Shown piece by piece: positions 1 through 8,424 of a stretch of DNA of 15,000 nucleotides. This DNA is from Chrysomallon squamiferum. Taxonomy: Eukaryota; Mollusca; Gastropoda; Neomphalida; Peltospiridae. Position numbers and translations under genes: made by a program. How positions within the stretch are numbered: the first letter of the stretch is position 1; each line of letters opens with the position of its first letter. The notes beneath the pieces are model-generated. The model was not told where the DNA came from. It did no database searches and worked only from the letters and a program-made list of their open reading frames with translations. The stretch is from NCBI GenBank assembly GCA_012295275.1, contig CM022667.1:15493305-15508304 (forward strand), given 5' to 3'.

Positions 1-292
1 TAAGTACGATAAAATGATTGAAAGACAAACAAACGGACGAAGGATGGATGAATTCACAAAACGGACAAATTGGGAATAAACTGATAAACTGATACATACC
101 AGCAAAAAGTAAATACAAAACAAACAGAAAAATAACTTAAATAAATAAATAAAATAAACGACAAAACAGATTAATAATAATAATAATAATAATAAATAAA
201 TGGGAGTAGTAGTAATAGTAAAAGTAGAAATAGATGACAATATCTATGTGACAATAATAACAGCAATAAAAGCAATAATTATCATTATTTTG

Positions 293-339
<47 letters not shown>

Positions 340-616
340 AATTAACACCTACATAAATCAAAATTAAAACGGTTATCAGAAATCGAATTTGCTTCGACCT
401 GAGATAACCTTGATATACTAAATACAGTTGCATGCAATATAAACATGCCTTTTGATAAATCTGAATGAATCTGGTTGAATGCTTTTAATAACGTTCACCA
501 ATTCGCTGTCAAATACACATCGACGTTAACGTGTCTTTAACAGCATATAGCGTCAGCTCGGTCCTTTCAAAGCGAACTACCTGCCCATTTATTAAACAGC
601 TGCTCAGAGGCCGCGA
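1..616. other. AT-rich non-coding stretch with ATT/TAA microsatellites
   Basis: No gene is visible. TAA repeats occupy 171-200 and an almost perfect ATT array occupies 294-339. The rest is A-rich and weakly repetitive (AAAC, AAAT, AGTAGT runs). Bases 480-616 are more complex and GC-richer (for example GTCAGCTCGGTCC near 551) but have no supported open frame or splice sites. Confidence 0.6.
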
Positions 617-646
617 TTTAAAGGATAGGTTAATCCAAGAATATAT

Positions 647-691
<45 letters not shown>

Positions 692-716
692 TTCTTGGAT
701 TAACCTATCCTTTAAA
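617..716. repeat. Perfect 30-bp inverted repeat around an (AT)n core; hairpin or MITE-like element
   Basis: Arms at 617-646 and 687-716 are exact reverse complements over 30 bases, including the non-repetitive core AGGATAGGTTAATCCAAGAA and its complement. They flank a 40-base spacer that is nearly all AT dinucleotides. The whole 100-bp unit could fold into one long hairpin. The arms contain real sequence complexity, so the symmetry is not a by-product of the AT run. It may be a miniature inverted-repeat element or a palindrome born by template switching. I see no clear target-site duplication beyond AT-rich bases on the right side. Confidence 0.85.
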
Positions 717-1070
717 AAATATATATGTACACAATACACATACGCATATACTTAGCACACGCACACATCTATAAAAACTGTTAAACGTAGAATGACTTTA
801 TGGCACTCATACATACATACATACCTATATACATATAATATTATTCTGTATTTCTCACTACTTATATAAATAATATATTTTCTTAAAGTTTTGTGTGTAT
901 ATACATACAATACACACACACAGACACACTCACACACAGACACACATATATATATATATATATATAACTCCTTTTTAATACAGATTCTAACAATTTCAGG
1001 ACACTATTCATTTTCCACTGTTTGTGACTGGGAAGTGTTTTACGACTCAGTTGTTTGTTATAAATCAGGT
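717..1070. repeat. Microsatellite cluster: ATAC, CA and TA arrays
   Basis: An ATAC tetranucleotide run lies at 808-824, interrupted CA repeats at 910-946, and a pure TA run at 946-966. Short frames here only translate repeats. Bases 970-1070 are unique AT-rich sequence with no coding support. Confidence 0.8.
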
Positions 1071-1612
1071 TTGGTCGTCAATACATAAAGAGAGCACTTT
1101 CCTTCCAAGATAGCAGCGTATAGCCAGATTAACACGTAATGTCACCAGCACTCGACATCTCTTCCAGCAAGTCTTATACCAGTCTCATCTCAGTATTATA
1201 CTACTCAATTAAGTCTGTTATTTTTAATTTATTGGCCTTTAGGACATTGTATACGATATATTTCACCAGTGGGTAAATTTAGACTTTAAATTATCTTCAT
1301 TTTAGTGTCTGTCTTTGAAATTCCTATTTCAAAGTTGTTTATCAAAAAAAAAAAAAAAAAAAACCCAGAGAGAAATCTTTGATATTTAAAATAAACATTT
1401 TTTTTTTTTTTTTTCTTTTGTGAAAGGTAGATATATTATAATTATTGTGACATTCTTATTAAATGCCTAGGATTTATTACGATTGTTATTGCTCGAATAT
1501 CCATGTTTATTAAGTGGTTATTTTATTTTTCATTTTGTTATTATTATTATTATTTTAATTTTAGACATTCAGTAATTTTTTACAGATGTTGCACTAAATA
1601 CACAACATTTTT
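1071..1612. other. Unique AT-rich DNA with poly-A and poly-T runs
   Basis: No gene is seen. An A run at 1344-1363 is followed 34 bases later by a T run at 1398-1414, so the two could pair as a weak stem. The A tract follows unique sequence but no SINE or LINE body is recognisable upstream, so a retroposon tail cannot be claimed. Confidence 0.5.
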
Positions 1613-1676
1613 GAATGTATGTATGTATGTAAGTGTGTATATCTATGTTTGAACGTTTGTATGTATTATGTATGTA

Positions 1677-1707
<31 letters not shown>

Positions 1708-1735
1708 TTGTTTGTATGTACGCCTATGTATATAT
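1613..1735. repeat. (TATG)n / (TG)n interrupted microsatellite
   Basis: TATG units with TG and TTTG interruptions run through the segment. Both strands appear open only because of the repeat, giving Tyr-Val-Cys or His-Thr-Tyr-Ile runs, so no gene is called. Confidence 0.85.
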
Positions 1736-2620
1736 ACTTTATTTTTAGCCATTCTTTACCAATGCTATTTTCGCTCTTAACATACGTGGTAGAGAACTGT
1801 TTTAGAATCATAACGCATACTGCAGCTTGTAAAGCGCAAATGTTACGTAGTGTCTACCGTATAGAATTACCACAGGTGTCGTGACCAGCTCACAAAAGAT
1901 GTCTGTACAATGAATCATCTTGCCCCATTAGCGAGGTACGTTAATCCAGTCAATGTTCTTCTTTATGACGGCAGTAAAGTCAGACGGTTTTTTGAGGGGT
2001 TGTTGCTTTTTTTTTTTTGTCTTCCTTTCTTTTCTTTTCTTTTTTCTTCTTGCAAATTTTATATACTTGATTATTGTTGCGTGTGTATTTATGACATATT
2101 CTTTTTTTTTTTTCTTCTTCTTTTTTTTAATAAATTTTGAAGAAAACGGCATTGTTTATTGTACTTTCATGTAATTATTATTTTGTTTCTTTTCCAGTTT
2201 TTAATACTATTTGTTTTGTAAGACACGCACACGTATACGCAAACATATAATAATAATAAAATTCAATGGGAGCTCAGCACTGCCAAGTTACCACTAGCTC
2301 AGTCTGTCATGCCTTTTTCCTCTTCTGGAAAAAAAAACAAATACTGCTGAGTTATATCTCAAGTGGTTTAAGTGGTCAAGTTAATAAATATATCGTAGTT
2401 TCAATACGTGGCCTATAAACAATAAATTAAACTCTGCTGTCGGTAAGTGCAGCTATCGTTCAGATGATAAAGCTCTTTATTTGCATTCATCTGTACATAT
2501 TGACACTGCTCTACGTTCTAATACCACACAGGCACGCCTATATGACTGGCTGAAGTTATGACAACACGGAGTATTTCGATAACACACTTATTTTTGCCTT
2601 TATTAATCTTGTATGCACAG
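1736..2620. other. Unique AT-rich DNA with T/C-rich tracts
   Basis: Pyrimidine tracts at 2007-2051 and 2100-2128 (T runs broken by C) dominate. Overlapping frames on both strands at 1910-2174 translate these tracts as poly-Phe or poly-Lys. Sequence at 2260-2620 is more complex, with no open frame or clear splice pair. Confidence 0.5.
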
Positions 2621-2800
2621 AAGTACAGTCACTTGTGTCTGTCTGTGTGTTTATGCGTGTATGTACGTATATAGATATCTATGCATGTATATATGTATTT
2701 ATTTGTATGTATGCATATATATGTGTGTGTGTATGCGTAAATGTATATAGATACCTGTTTATGCATGTGTTACTGTGTTAGTAAGTATGTCAGAGATATA
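2621..2800. repeat. Decayed TATG/TGTG microsatellite
   Basis: TGTCTG, TATGTA, TGTGTG and ATGCATG units are mixed over about 140 bases, apparently an old TATG/TG array that has accumulated substitutions. Confidence 0.7.
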
Positions 2801-3159
2801 CTCGAGATAAGATTTGATTTTAATATATTAAATTAAGCCATTATAATTGTCTTTCATGTCAAAATTTTCAACAAAGGATTTTCTTCTTTTTTTTAAATTT
2901 CTTTCGTAATATAAAATGAAAATTATTTCTACACCACGGTTTTCTACCAGTTTTTCATTGACTTTATTCACTTTTGATTGTCTTATGTCAGATCTGATGC
3001 CTCTACTTTTTTTCAATTACAAAAATTAAATTTCAGAGACGTCGTATGAAAGAAAATAAAAAGACCATAATAAAAGATATGTATTATATTAAGTATAAAA
3101 AGTTAAATTCTGTTCTCACAGAGTTATTGCTTTTGTCAAATTATTATGTTAAAAAAATA
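2801..3159. other. AT-rich non-coding stretch
   Basis: A 62-codon open frame on the minus strand (2828-3016) and a 69-codon frame on the plus strand (3046-3255) are both Lys/Asn-rich, as expected by chance at this base composition. Neither has splice or start context that supports a gene. Confidence 0.45.
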
Positions 3160-3440
3160 AATCCTTTGATTCACGTCAAATGCCTTGTTTCACTCCAAAT
3201 ACCTTGTTTCAAACCTGATGCCTTATTTCAAGCTAGATGCCTTCCTGCATACTAAATATCCTATCGTCTTGATGTCTTATTAATTACATGAAGTTTATCT
3301 CACGCTGAACTATTTGTTTCAAACCAAATGCCTTATATCACGTTAAATACCTTGGTTCAGACTTAATGCCTTCTTTCAGAAAGGTGTCATTTTTGGAGCT
3401 AAACGATCCGTTTCATACTAAAAATCTTGCTTTGTGCAGA
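3160..3440. repeat. Decayed 19-bp minisatellite, about 14 units
   Basis: A unit close to CCTTGTTTCAAACCAAATG recurs with CCTT or CTT-like anchors at about 3163, 3183, 3202, 3221, 3240, 3260, 3312, 3331, 3350, 3369, 3408 and 3427. Most spacings are 19 or 20, and 3369 to 3408 is two units. The middle (3270-3310) is the most eroded. The frame crossing it on the plus strand shows the repeat as a recurring Cys-Leu-x-Ser/Ala-type peptide, and the 19-bp unit is not a multiple of three, so it is not a protein repeat. Confidence 0.8.
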
Positions 3441-3680
3441 AAAATGTTATGACCTTTTAAATGAGTGAAATTTACGACAGTACAAGTCAACTACATTAAT
3501 TTATGATTCAGTGTCATAGCTGTATAAAAAGAAATATTTGAATAATTGCCAATCCACTCAACTGGCACTTTTCGAAGTTCGTGATTCATATATAAAAACT
3601 CGGGGCGTGTTTGGCTAAAATAGATTGATAACTGCTATGTCAATTATTAATATTTCAAAGACTGGGGTATGTTTTTTTTA
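3441..3680. other. Unique AT-rich DNA, nothing recognised
   Basis: This is unique sequence without an open frame, RNA gene or repeat that I can support. Confidence 0.4.
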
Positions 3681-3905
3681 GTAACACAAGAAGAAGAAGA
3701 AGAAGAAGTACTAAATGTAGTGGTAATAATAGTAGTAGTTGTTGCTGTTGTAGTAACAGGTACAAACGTTGCAGTTGTAGTAATAATAGTACTAGTCGAA
3801 CTAGTAGTAGTCGTAGTAGTAGTAGTAATAACAATAACAGTAATGATGATGATAAGAAGAAAAACGATAACAACAACAATTATAATAATATTTTTTTTTT
3901 AAATG
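3681..3905. repeat. Cryptically simple trinucleotide tract (AAG, TAG, GTT, AAT derivatives)
   Basis: The tract starts as pure AAG repeats (3690-3708), passes through mixed TAG/TAA/TGT triplets with three-base periodicity, and ends in AAC/AAT triplets and a T run. Frames on both strands are open (poly-Val or poly-Leu) only because the triplet repeat avoids stops. It is not coding. Confidence 0.8.
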
Positions 3906-4180
3906 TACTTGCAGTAGGTCACCCATGTAAGTAAAATCAGTTAATAAATAATATCATGAAGCTAAGCTTTATGGCAATTATTTCTTACTTCATTGTTGGA
4001 TAATTTATTGCCTACCTACTGAGGTGTTCAGTATTTGATAAAAGCTTTTTGATATCTCGTTTTGAATGTGATAATCGATCACATGTAGAAATGATTTTGA
4101 ATTGGATAGTAAAATTAATTAAAGAGAATACAAAAGTGGGTAAGAACGACGTTCAGCTAGTCACACTGAGAAAAAACAGA
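3906..4180. other. Unique AT-rich DNA
   Basis: No open frame, RNA gene or repeat is recognised here. Confidence 0.4.
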
Positions 4181-4187
4181 TGAATAG

Positions 4188-4190
<3 letters not shown>

Positions 4191-4266
<76 letters not shown>
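4191..4266. repeat. Perfect (GA)38 dinucleotide array
   Basis: Seventy-six bases of uninterrupted GA. The perfect state suggests recent expansion and likely length variation between individuals. The minus-strand frame (Ser-Leu alternation) is its translation. GA/CT arrays can bind GAGA-type factors in some animals, but no adjacent promoter is evident. Confidence 0.95.
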
Positions 4267-4268
<2 letters not shown>

Positions 4269-4509
4269 CTGACAGCTAGGCACAGAGAAACACAGATACA
4301 TAAACAGACTACCTGAGAGAAAAAGAATGAATGAATGAAAATGAAAGAAGGCCTGCTAATACAAGTAAATGACAGCAATAATTGAAACAGACATCTAAAG
4401 AGTAAATTTCACATTATTTAAGGCCGCTAGAAAACAAACACACACACAGGCACACTCACACACACCACCCTGCAGATAAGTACAAGCGAAAAGCACAAGA
4501 AATACTCAT
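4267..4509. other. A-rich unique DNA with short CA repeats
   Basis: GAATGAATGAAAATGAAAG (about 4325) and CACACACAGGCACACTCACA (about 4439) are short decayed repeats. No gene is supported. Confidence 0.5.
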
Positions 4510-4870
4510 AATAAAAGTTAATCACGTTCTAAAAACGGAACGTGCGTGTCGCTTTGAACCGTGAAATCAATACCTCTAATCAATTTCACTCCATGGGATT
4601 AAATAGGTGTCATTTTTACCCTCGTGTTTCATTTACACCTGAACATTTCTCCATTCAACTTGATCAACTTGTCCGTTTCCTTGGCGGTTAACTAGCGTGC
4701 GTATCCAACACAAAAGGTCCCCGCAAAAAAGTCCCGTTGTCTGAATGGCTGCGTGTTTACCGTGATGGGTTTTATAAAATGCTTGTTGATTTGCCGGGTT
4801 TGGCCCGAATCGATCGAGTGAGGATTTCTTATCTGCCTGTTCAGATATGTGATGTCTGGTTTTTGAAATT
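4510..4870. other. Unique, GC-richer block without repeats
   Basis: For about 360 bases the sequence is complex, with several CG dinucleotides (GGAACGTGCGTGTCGC, GGCGGTTAACTAGCGTGCG, CCCGAATCGATCGAG) and no microsatellite. Each frame is broken by stops, so it is not a long exon. It may be a conserved non-coding element, an untranslated exon or an old element remnant; the sequence alone does not decide. Confidence 0.35.
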
Positions 4871-4898
4871 TATTTTCAGAAAAACTGATTAAGTAAGG

Positions 4899-4957
4899 TT
4901 TTTTTATATTTTTTTTTTTTTTTTTTTTTTATTTTTTTTTTTTTTTTTTTTTTTTTT
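4899..4957. repeat. Long interrupted poly-T tract
   Basis: Nearly 60 bases of T with three short A interruptions. On the minus strand this would be an A-rich tail, but the sequence on its far side (the 4958-5150 ATT array) is not a recognisable retroposon body. Confidence 0.9.
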
Positions 4958-4997
4958 GTTCCTAGCGTTTGATGTACGTCGCTATGTTAATTTGAAT

Positions 4998-5107
4998 TCA
5001 TTATTATTATTATTGTTGTTGGTATTATTATTATTATTATCATTATTATTATTATTATCATTATTATTGTTATTGTTATTGTTATTATTATTTTATTATT
5101 ATTATTA

Positions 5108-5145
<38 letters not shown>
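4998..5145. repeat. (ATT)n array with GTT/ATC interruptions
   Basis: About 150 bases of ATT triplets, mixed in the first two thirds and pure at the end. The plus frame is a Leu/Tyr/Ile run and not a gene. Confidence 0.9.
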
Positions 5146-5156
5146 GGTTAGTATCA

Positions 5157-5510
5157 TGAAGTTTCTTTACTAGTGTTAATATATGTTGCTGTGATTGTTA
5201 AGCTAACTGTATTATTATTGTTGTTGTTGTTGTTGTTGTTGTTATTGTTTTCATTGCTGTTACTGCCGCTGATGCTGTTCTCATTAACTGTATACGTCTG
5301 TACTTTAAGTATTGGTGATGGTTTTCTTTCAGTTAAATTTGGTTTTTCTTGTTCGTTGAAATCTAGTGGACTGTTTTTGGATCGGGTTTCACATGTAGAG
5401 TTAGTTAGTGCAGGTTTTGTTATAACACGCGAAGGTTTCAAGTATTGGATTTGATTTCGCTTCAGTTTATAAACGGCTTGCCAGGGTATATCGTGAATTT
5501 TAAGTCGGGT
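5157..5510 (-). other. 118-codon open stretch on the minus strand; doubtful exon
   Basis: The minus strand is free of stops for 118 codons, between a TAA at 5511-5513 and a TGA at 5154-5156. The first two thirds translate to a hydrophilic, complex peptide (segments such as DIPWQAVYKLKRNQIQY and EQEKPNLTERKPSPIL), followed by about 13 Asn from a TTG/GTT array. There is no ATG in the frame, so it could only be an internal or 3' exon, and no convincing acceptor is visible just upstream (a CA/GT array lies there). The plus strand is also open over much of the segment, which weakens the case. It may be chance or an old coding remnant. Confidence 0.18.
5209..5275. repeat. (TTG)n trinucleotide array
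   Basis: TTG/TTA triplets are nearly pure at 5215-5242, then decay into CTG-type triplets. This gives the Asn run in the minus frame and a Leu run in the plus frame. Confidence 0.85.
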
Positions 5511-5538
5511 TTATGATCGATTGCTAGTGCGTGCATGC

Positions 5539-5560
5539 GTGTGTGTGTGTGTGTGTGTGA
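5539..5560. repeat. (GT)n microsatellite
   Basis: About eleven GT units preceded by GTGCGTGCATGC, a sequence with alternating purine-pyrimidine character. Confidence 0.85.
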
Positions 5561-6140
5561 ATCGTTAGATATAGATATATTATAATATATGTTACTGATA
5601 TACTTCGTCTGGAACTTGACACTAATCTTTCACAATAATAAAGTACGCCTATAAAAAAATAACAATATTGGTGACACGCATTTCATTTCTGACGTCACGT
5701 CGTTCACAGCAACAAGGTTTTAAAAAGAAATCTGATAATAAATGAAAACAAAAATAATTTGTAGAAATATGAAGTGACGTAACGAAATAAGGTTTGCTAT
5801 TTTATTGATGACTTTGTTGTTAATCAACATACATTTGTTTGTACCACCAAAGTACACTTTAATATCGCTTCAAAGACATTCAGTCTATTTTTATTTTTAT
5901 TCATTTTATTTTCCAATTTTAAGAAGGAGTTTTTCTGCCTAATCAGCCTGTGTGTTAAGTCTGTTAACCCTGTAAAACTGTGGTTGCTATGCAACGGATC
6001 ACTTACAGTTTCCCACAGTGGGCTGAAACCTAATATACTGAAAAATAATAAAGGGTTCACAATTTATTTTAATTTTAAGATAAATAAATATTTAATGTTC
6101 TGTAGAGAATTTACTGTCTTTTTATTACCTGTAGTCTTTC
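5561..6140. other. Unique AT-rich DNA
   Basis: No gene is supported. A 78-codon minus frame (5824-6060) lacks splice context and includes a Lys/Asn run from T-rich DNA. A GTTGC-TAT-GCAAC dyad sits at 5983-5995. Confidence 0.45.
5690..5697. promoter_or_regulatory. Full palindromic CRE (TGACGTCA)
   Basis: An exact 8-bp cAMP-response element, followed directly by another CG-containing half (CGTCG). A CRE variant, TGACGTAA, lies at 5775-5782, 85 bases downstream. CREs bind CREB/ATF bZIP dimers. No nearby transcription start is evident, so function is inferred from motif identity only. Confidence 0.3.
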
Positions 6141-6275
6141 TTTCTTATTTATTTATTTATTTATTTATTAGTTTCGTTTGTTTTTTTTTTTTTAACTTTT
6201 TTTTATATTTAATTATTTATTTATATTTTTATTTTTTATTTTTTTAATTCTTTATATATATATATTTATTTAATG
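6141..6275. repeat. (TTTA)n and T-rich tract
   Basis: TTTA units at 6145-6170 are followed by T runs with A interruptions and a short TA run near 6253-6264. The frames on both strands are low-complexity translations. Confidence 0.8.
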
Positions 6276-6401
6276 GTTGTTTTATAACTAATTGTTTGTT
6301 GAAACAAGTGCATAAGTACCGGAGTATTGTTTTTATTATCGTGTTATTTGTTTTTTTTGTTGCTGGATTCTTGTCGTGGCTTTTTTTTTCTTGTTTGTCA
6401 G

Positions 6402-6429
6402 TTGTAGCTGGGGGGTTGTAGCTGGGGGG
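6402..6429. repeat. Two tandem copies of a 14-bp unit ending in six G
   Basis: TTGTAGCTGGGGGG occurs twice back to back, followed by TTG repeats. Two G6 runs fourteen bases apart stand out in a T-rich background. Two long G runs could join an intermolecular or imperfect quadruplex, but four separate runs are not present. Confidence 0.85.
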
Positions 6430-6489
6430 TTGTTGTTGTTTTTTTTCTGGGTTTTTTAGTTGTTGTTCTGTTTCTTTGTTTATCTTTTC

Positions 6490-7274
6490 TATCAAAAAAG
6501 GATAATAATTCTAAATAAGTAAGCTTATTTTTCCAAATTAATACATCAGTGAATTTTGAATCTGTAAATTATAATGAATGTGGAGATTTAGGTCAATATA
6601 AATTTAATTAATTCGGAGTTTTAGAGAAATAAAATTATTAATGAATTTAGTGTTTTAGCTAAATATGCGTTACTGTGAATTTACAGATTTAGTCAGACAC
6701 AAAAAAAACCGAACTTAGAATTTAGTCATATATATATATATATATATGTACATAATTAGGCAAATGTATGAAAATGTTTAATAAATCCATGAATATAACC
6801 GTTATCTAATGAAATATACAAATATATATATAGAGAAATGCGAATGATTGACAAAGTAGTTATCAAAAAGAATCAATAAAATCATTATGCTAAAAGGACA
6901 TTCATTTCGTTCGCCAATTTTACACACCGGAATGAAATCGGATTTGTTATCGATTGTGTGACCAGTTAGTGGTAAAACAGTTTGACTTTTTTATATATAT
7001 AGACTGAAAAAGAAAACGATCAAGGTCCTTTTCTTTGTGGTGACATTTCGTTTTGTACTGCTGGTCAAAAATAGATACATTACTGTAATTCTGCTGGTTA
7101 AACAAAACAACAATAAAAAATTAAAAACGAAGATCAACAGTCATAAATTATCAGGATAGATTGTTTTACACGATGAACAAAAATCTTCGAAAAGACGAAA
7201 ATAATTTTAATACCTGTTTTACGACAGTGTGTAAATACCGTGAATTATCAGTTTACGCTTCTGAAAGGATCTAA
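6490..7274. other. Unique AT-rich DNA
   Basis: Loosely repeated AATTTA/GAATTTAG motifs occur at 6540-6725, with a TA run at 6728-6747. No open frame, RNA gene or splice pair is supported. Confidence 0.45.
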
Positions 7275-7298
7275 TTTTTTTTTTTTTTTTTTTTTTTT
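7275..7298. repeat. (T)24 homopolymer
   Basis: An uninterrupted T run inside otherwise unique DNA. No element body is recognisable next to it. Confidence 0.9.
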
Positions 7299-7573
7299 GG
7301 ACAACATCGTCATTACTTGATTTCATTATTTGTTCTGTCTTATCAGCGCAGAGGTTTGTATATTTATTTATATCTACCCTGTTTACCTTCCATGTTCGTG
7401 TTTCGTTGAGGACGTCTCTCTGTTAAGTTAAAAAGTGATTTTTCTAGAATCAGTGGAAAGCAAGGACATAGAAATATTTAGGTCAGCTGTTATCTTGTCT
7501 TGTAATAATATTTTAAACTATAATAATTTTAACATTTTCTTATTTTTTTAAATTATTTTTACACTGGTTTACT
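7299..7573. other. Unique AT-rich DNA upstream of exon A
   Basis: Probably intron or 5' flank of exon A. No open frame or TATA-initiator pair that I can support. Confidence 0.4.
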
Positions 7574-7639
7574 TTGATTTTGATTTTGATTTTTTGATTT
7601 TAGGTTGGTTTCTTTTGTTGCTGTTGTTTTGGGGTTTGT

Positions 7640-7663
7640 TGTTGTTGTTTTTTATTTTTTTAG
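7640..7663 (+). other. Predicted 3' splice site (acceptor) of exon A
   Basis: A T-rich tract with TTG repeats ends in TTTTTTATTTTTTTAG, with the AG at 7662-7663, just before the non-repetitive exon. This is a textbook polypyrimidine-AG acceptor. TTTTGA repeats at about 7574-7601 supply possible branch-region sequence, and a second, weaker TTTTAG lies near 7601. If the 7663 site is used, the start codon at 7727 is either internal or preceded by a short untranslated segment. Confidence 0.45.
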
Positions 7664-7675
7664 CGGTGTGTGTTC

Positions 7676-7677
<2 letters not shown>

Positions 7678-7716
<39 letters not shown>
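7678..7716. repeat. (AAT)n array just before the ATG of exon A
   Basis: Thirteen or so AAT triplets lie between the predicted acceptor and the ATG, in frame with it, and would read as Asn if translated from further upstream. Length change in triplet steps would preserve the frame. Confidence 0.9.
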
Positions 7717-7717
<1 letters not shown>

Positions 7718-7726
7718 GTGGTGCCG

Positions 7727-7881
7727 ATGGATACTATGACAACAAGTATGACAGAACACGGACTTTGTCCTCTGAACAGACGTCAAGAACCTCCTCATCA
7801 AACGAAATATGTCGACGATTCAGTGTTTCAAAGTCACAGGGATCGAGGCTCGTCGGAGGAAGAAAATTCACCCACAGCTAT
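7727..7881 (+). CDS. Exon A: candidate 5' coding exon of an unrecognised protein (partial)
   Basis: I do not recognise the protein. From the ATG at 7727 the frame is open for 51 codons plus two bases and then meets GTAAGT at 7882, a near-ideal splice donor, so the exon ends in phase 2. The peptide starts MDTMTTSMTEHGLCPLNRR, continues through a VDDSVFQSHRDRG stretch and ends in an acidic SSEEENSPT segment. It is hydrophilic, has no membrane segment or signal peptide, and looks like a disordered N-terminus. Codon use is mixed (CGA, GTC, TCG, CCG) and GC is higher than the flanks, unlike the surrounding simple repeats. The start has G at +4 but C at -3, a mediocre Kozak context. The frame stays open upstream to 7664, directly after a strong acceptor, passing through about 12 Asn codons made by an AAT array, so the real exon may be 7664-7881 with either 5'UTR or poly-Asn coding at its front. 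No partner exon is visible in the window. Confidence 0.55.
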
Positions 7882-7887
7882 GTAAGT
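7882..7887 (+). other. Predicted 5' splice site (donor) of exon A
   Basis: GTAAGT directly follows the acidic end of the open frame (…ACAGCTAT|GTAAGT). The match to the metazoan donor consensus is complete on the intron side and weak on the exon side (AT instead of AG). Sequence after it changes at once to low-complexity GAGT/GAAT repeats, as expected for intron. Confidence 0.55.
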
Positions 7888-7899
7888 AAAACACGAAAG

Positions 7900-8040
7900 A
7901 ATAAAATAAATGAATGAGAGAACAAATAAGCAAATGAGAGAGAAGTGAGAGATAAACAATAGTGGATGAATGAGTGTATTACTAAGTCTGTAGGAGGGTG
8001 AATGAGTGAGTCTATTTACAGAGTGAGCGAGTGAGTAAGA
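7900..8040. repeat. Decayed GAGT/GAAT tetranucleotide tract
   Basis: GAATGAGAG, AAATGAGAG, TGAATGAGTG and GAGTGAGCGAGTGAG units follow the donor of exon A over about 140 bases. This is an eroded tetranucleotide array in the presumed intron. Confidence 0.65.
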
Positions 8041-8229
8041 ACGAAAAAGAAAAGAGAAAATTTTAACTAATATATAACTGATAGGCTATTCTGTTACGCA
8101 TGACTGGTTTTCGAGGATTAGTTTTAGGTGATCTCTGTTGTTTGGATTTTTTTTAATTTTATATATTAATTTATTTACTTACTTACTAACTTTTCTTTTT
8201 CTTCTTCTTTCAGTATTTTGGATTCTTTT
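8041..8229. other. AT-rich DNA with TTAC and CTT runs
   Basis: Short TTAC repeats near 8174-8188 and a CTTCTTCTTTCAG stretch ending at about 8214, which resembles an acceptor. It is followed by triplet repeats, not complex coding sequence, so no exon is called. Confidence 0.4.
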
Positions 8230-8375
8230 ATTATATTTTATTATTGTTATAAGTATTATTATTACTATTACTATTATTACTACTACTACAACTATTATTA
8301 TTGTTGTTGCTGCTACTGCTGTTTTCGTTGTTGTTGTTGCTGTCGTTGTTGTTGTTGATGTTGTACTGAAAACAA
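8230..8375. repeat. Cryptically simple ATT/ACT/GTT triplet tract
   Basis: Three-base periodicity runs through ATT, ACT and GTT/GCT triplets. The long plus frame over it (Ile/Thr/Val) is an artefact of stop-free triplets. Confidence 0.8.
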
Positions 8376-8424
8376 ATAATAATAAAGTACGTACACTGTC
8401 ACGTTACTTTTATGCTGGTTTATT

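Noticed and set aside
1344-1414. Poly-A then poly-T as a retroposon tail or stem
   Set aside because: No SINE or LINE body or target-site duplication is recognisable, and homopolymers are common throughout the window.
3655-3902. Open frames on both strands (poly-Leu / poly-Val)
   Set aside because: They follow from a degenerate trinucleotide tract that happens to lack stops.
4157-4378. Minus frame with Ser-Leu repeats
   Set aside because: Translation of the perfect GA array.
5824-6060. 78-codon minus frame
   Set aside because: Partly complex, but no acceptor, donor or good start context, and Lys/Asn-rich from T-rich DNA.
6244-6495. 83-codon minus frame rich in Lys, Gln, Pro
   Set aside because: Arises from T-rich tracts, TTG repeats and the duplicated G-rich unit.
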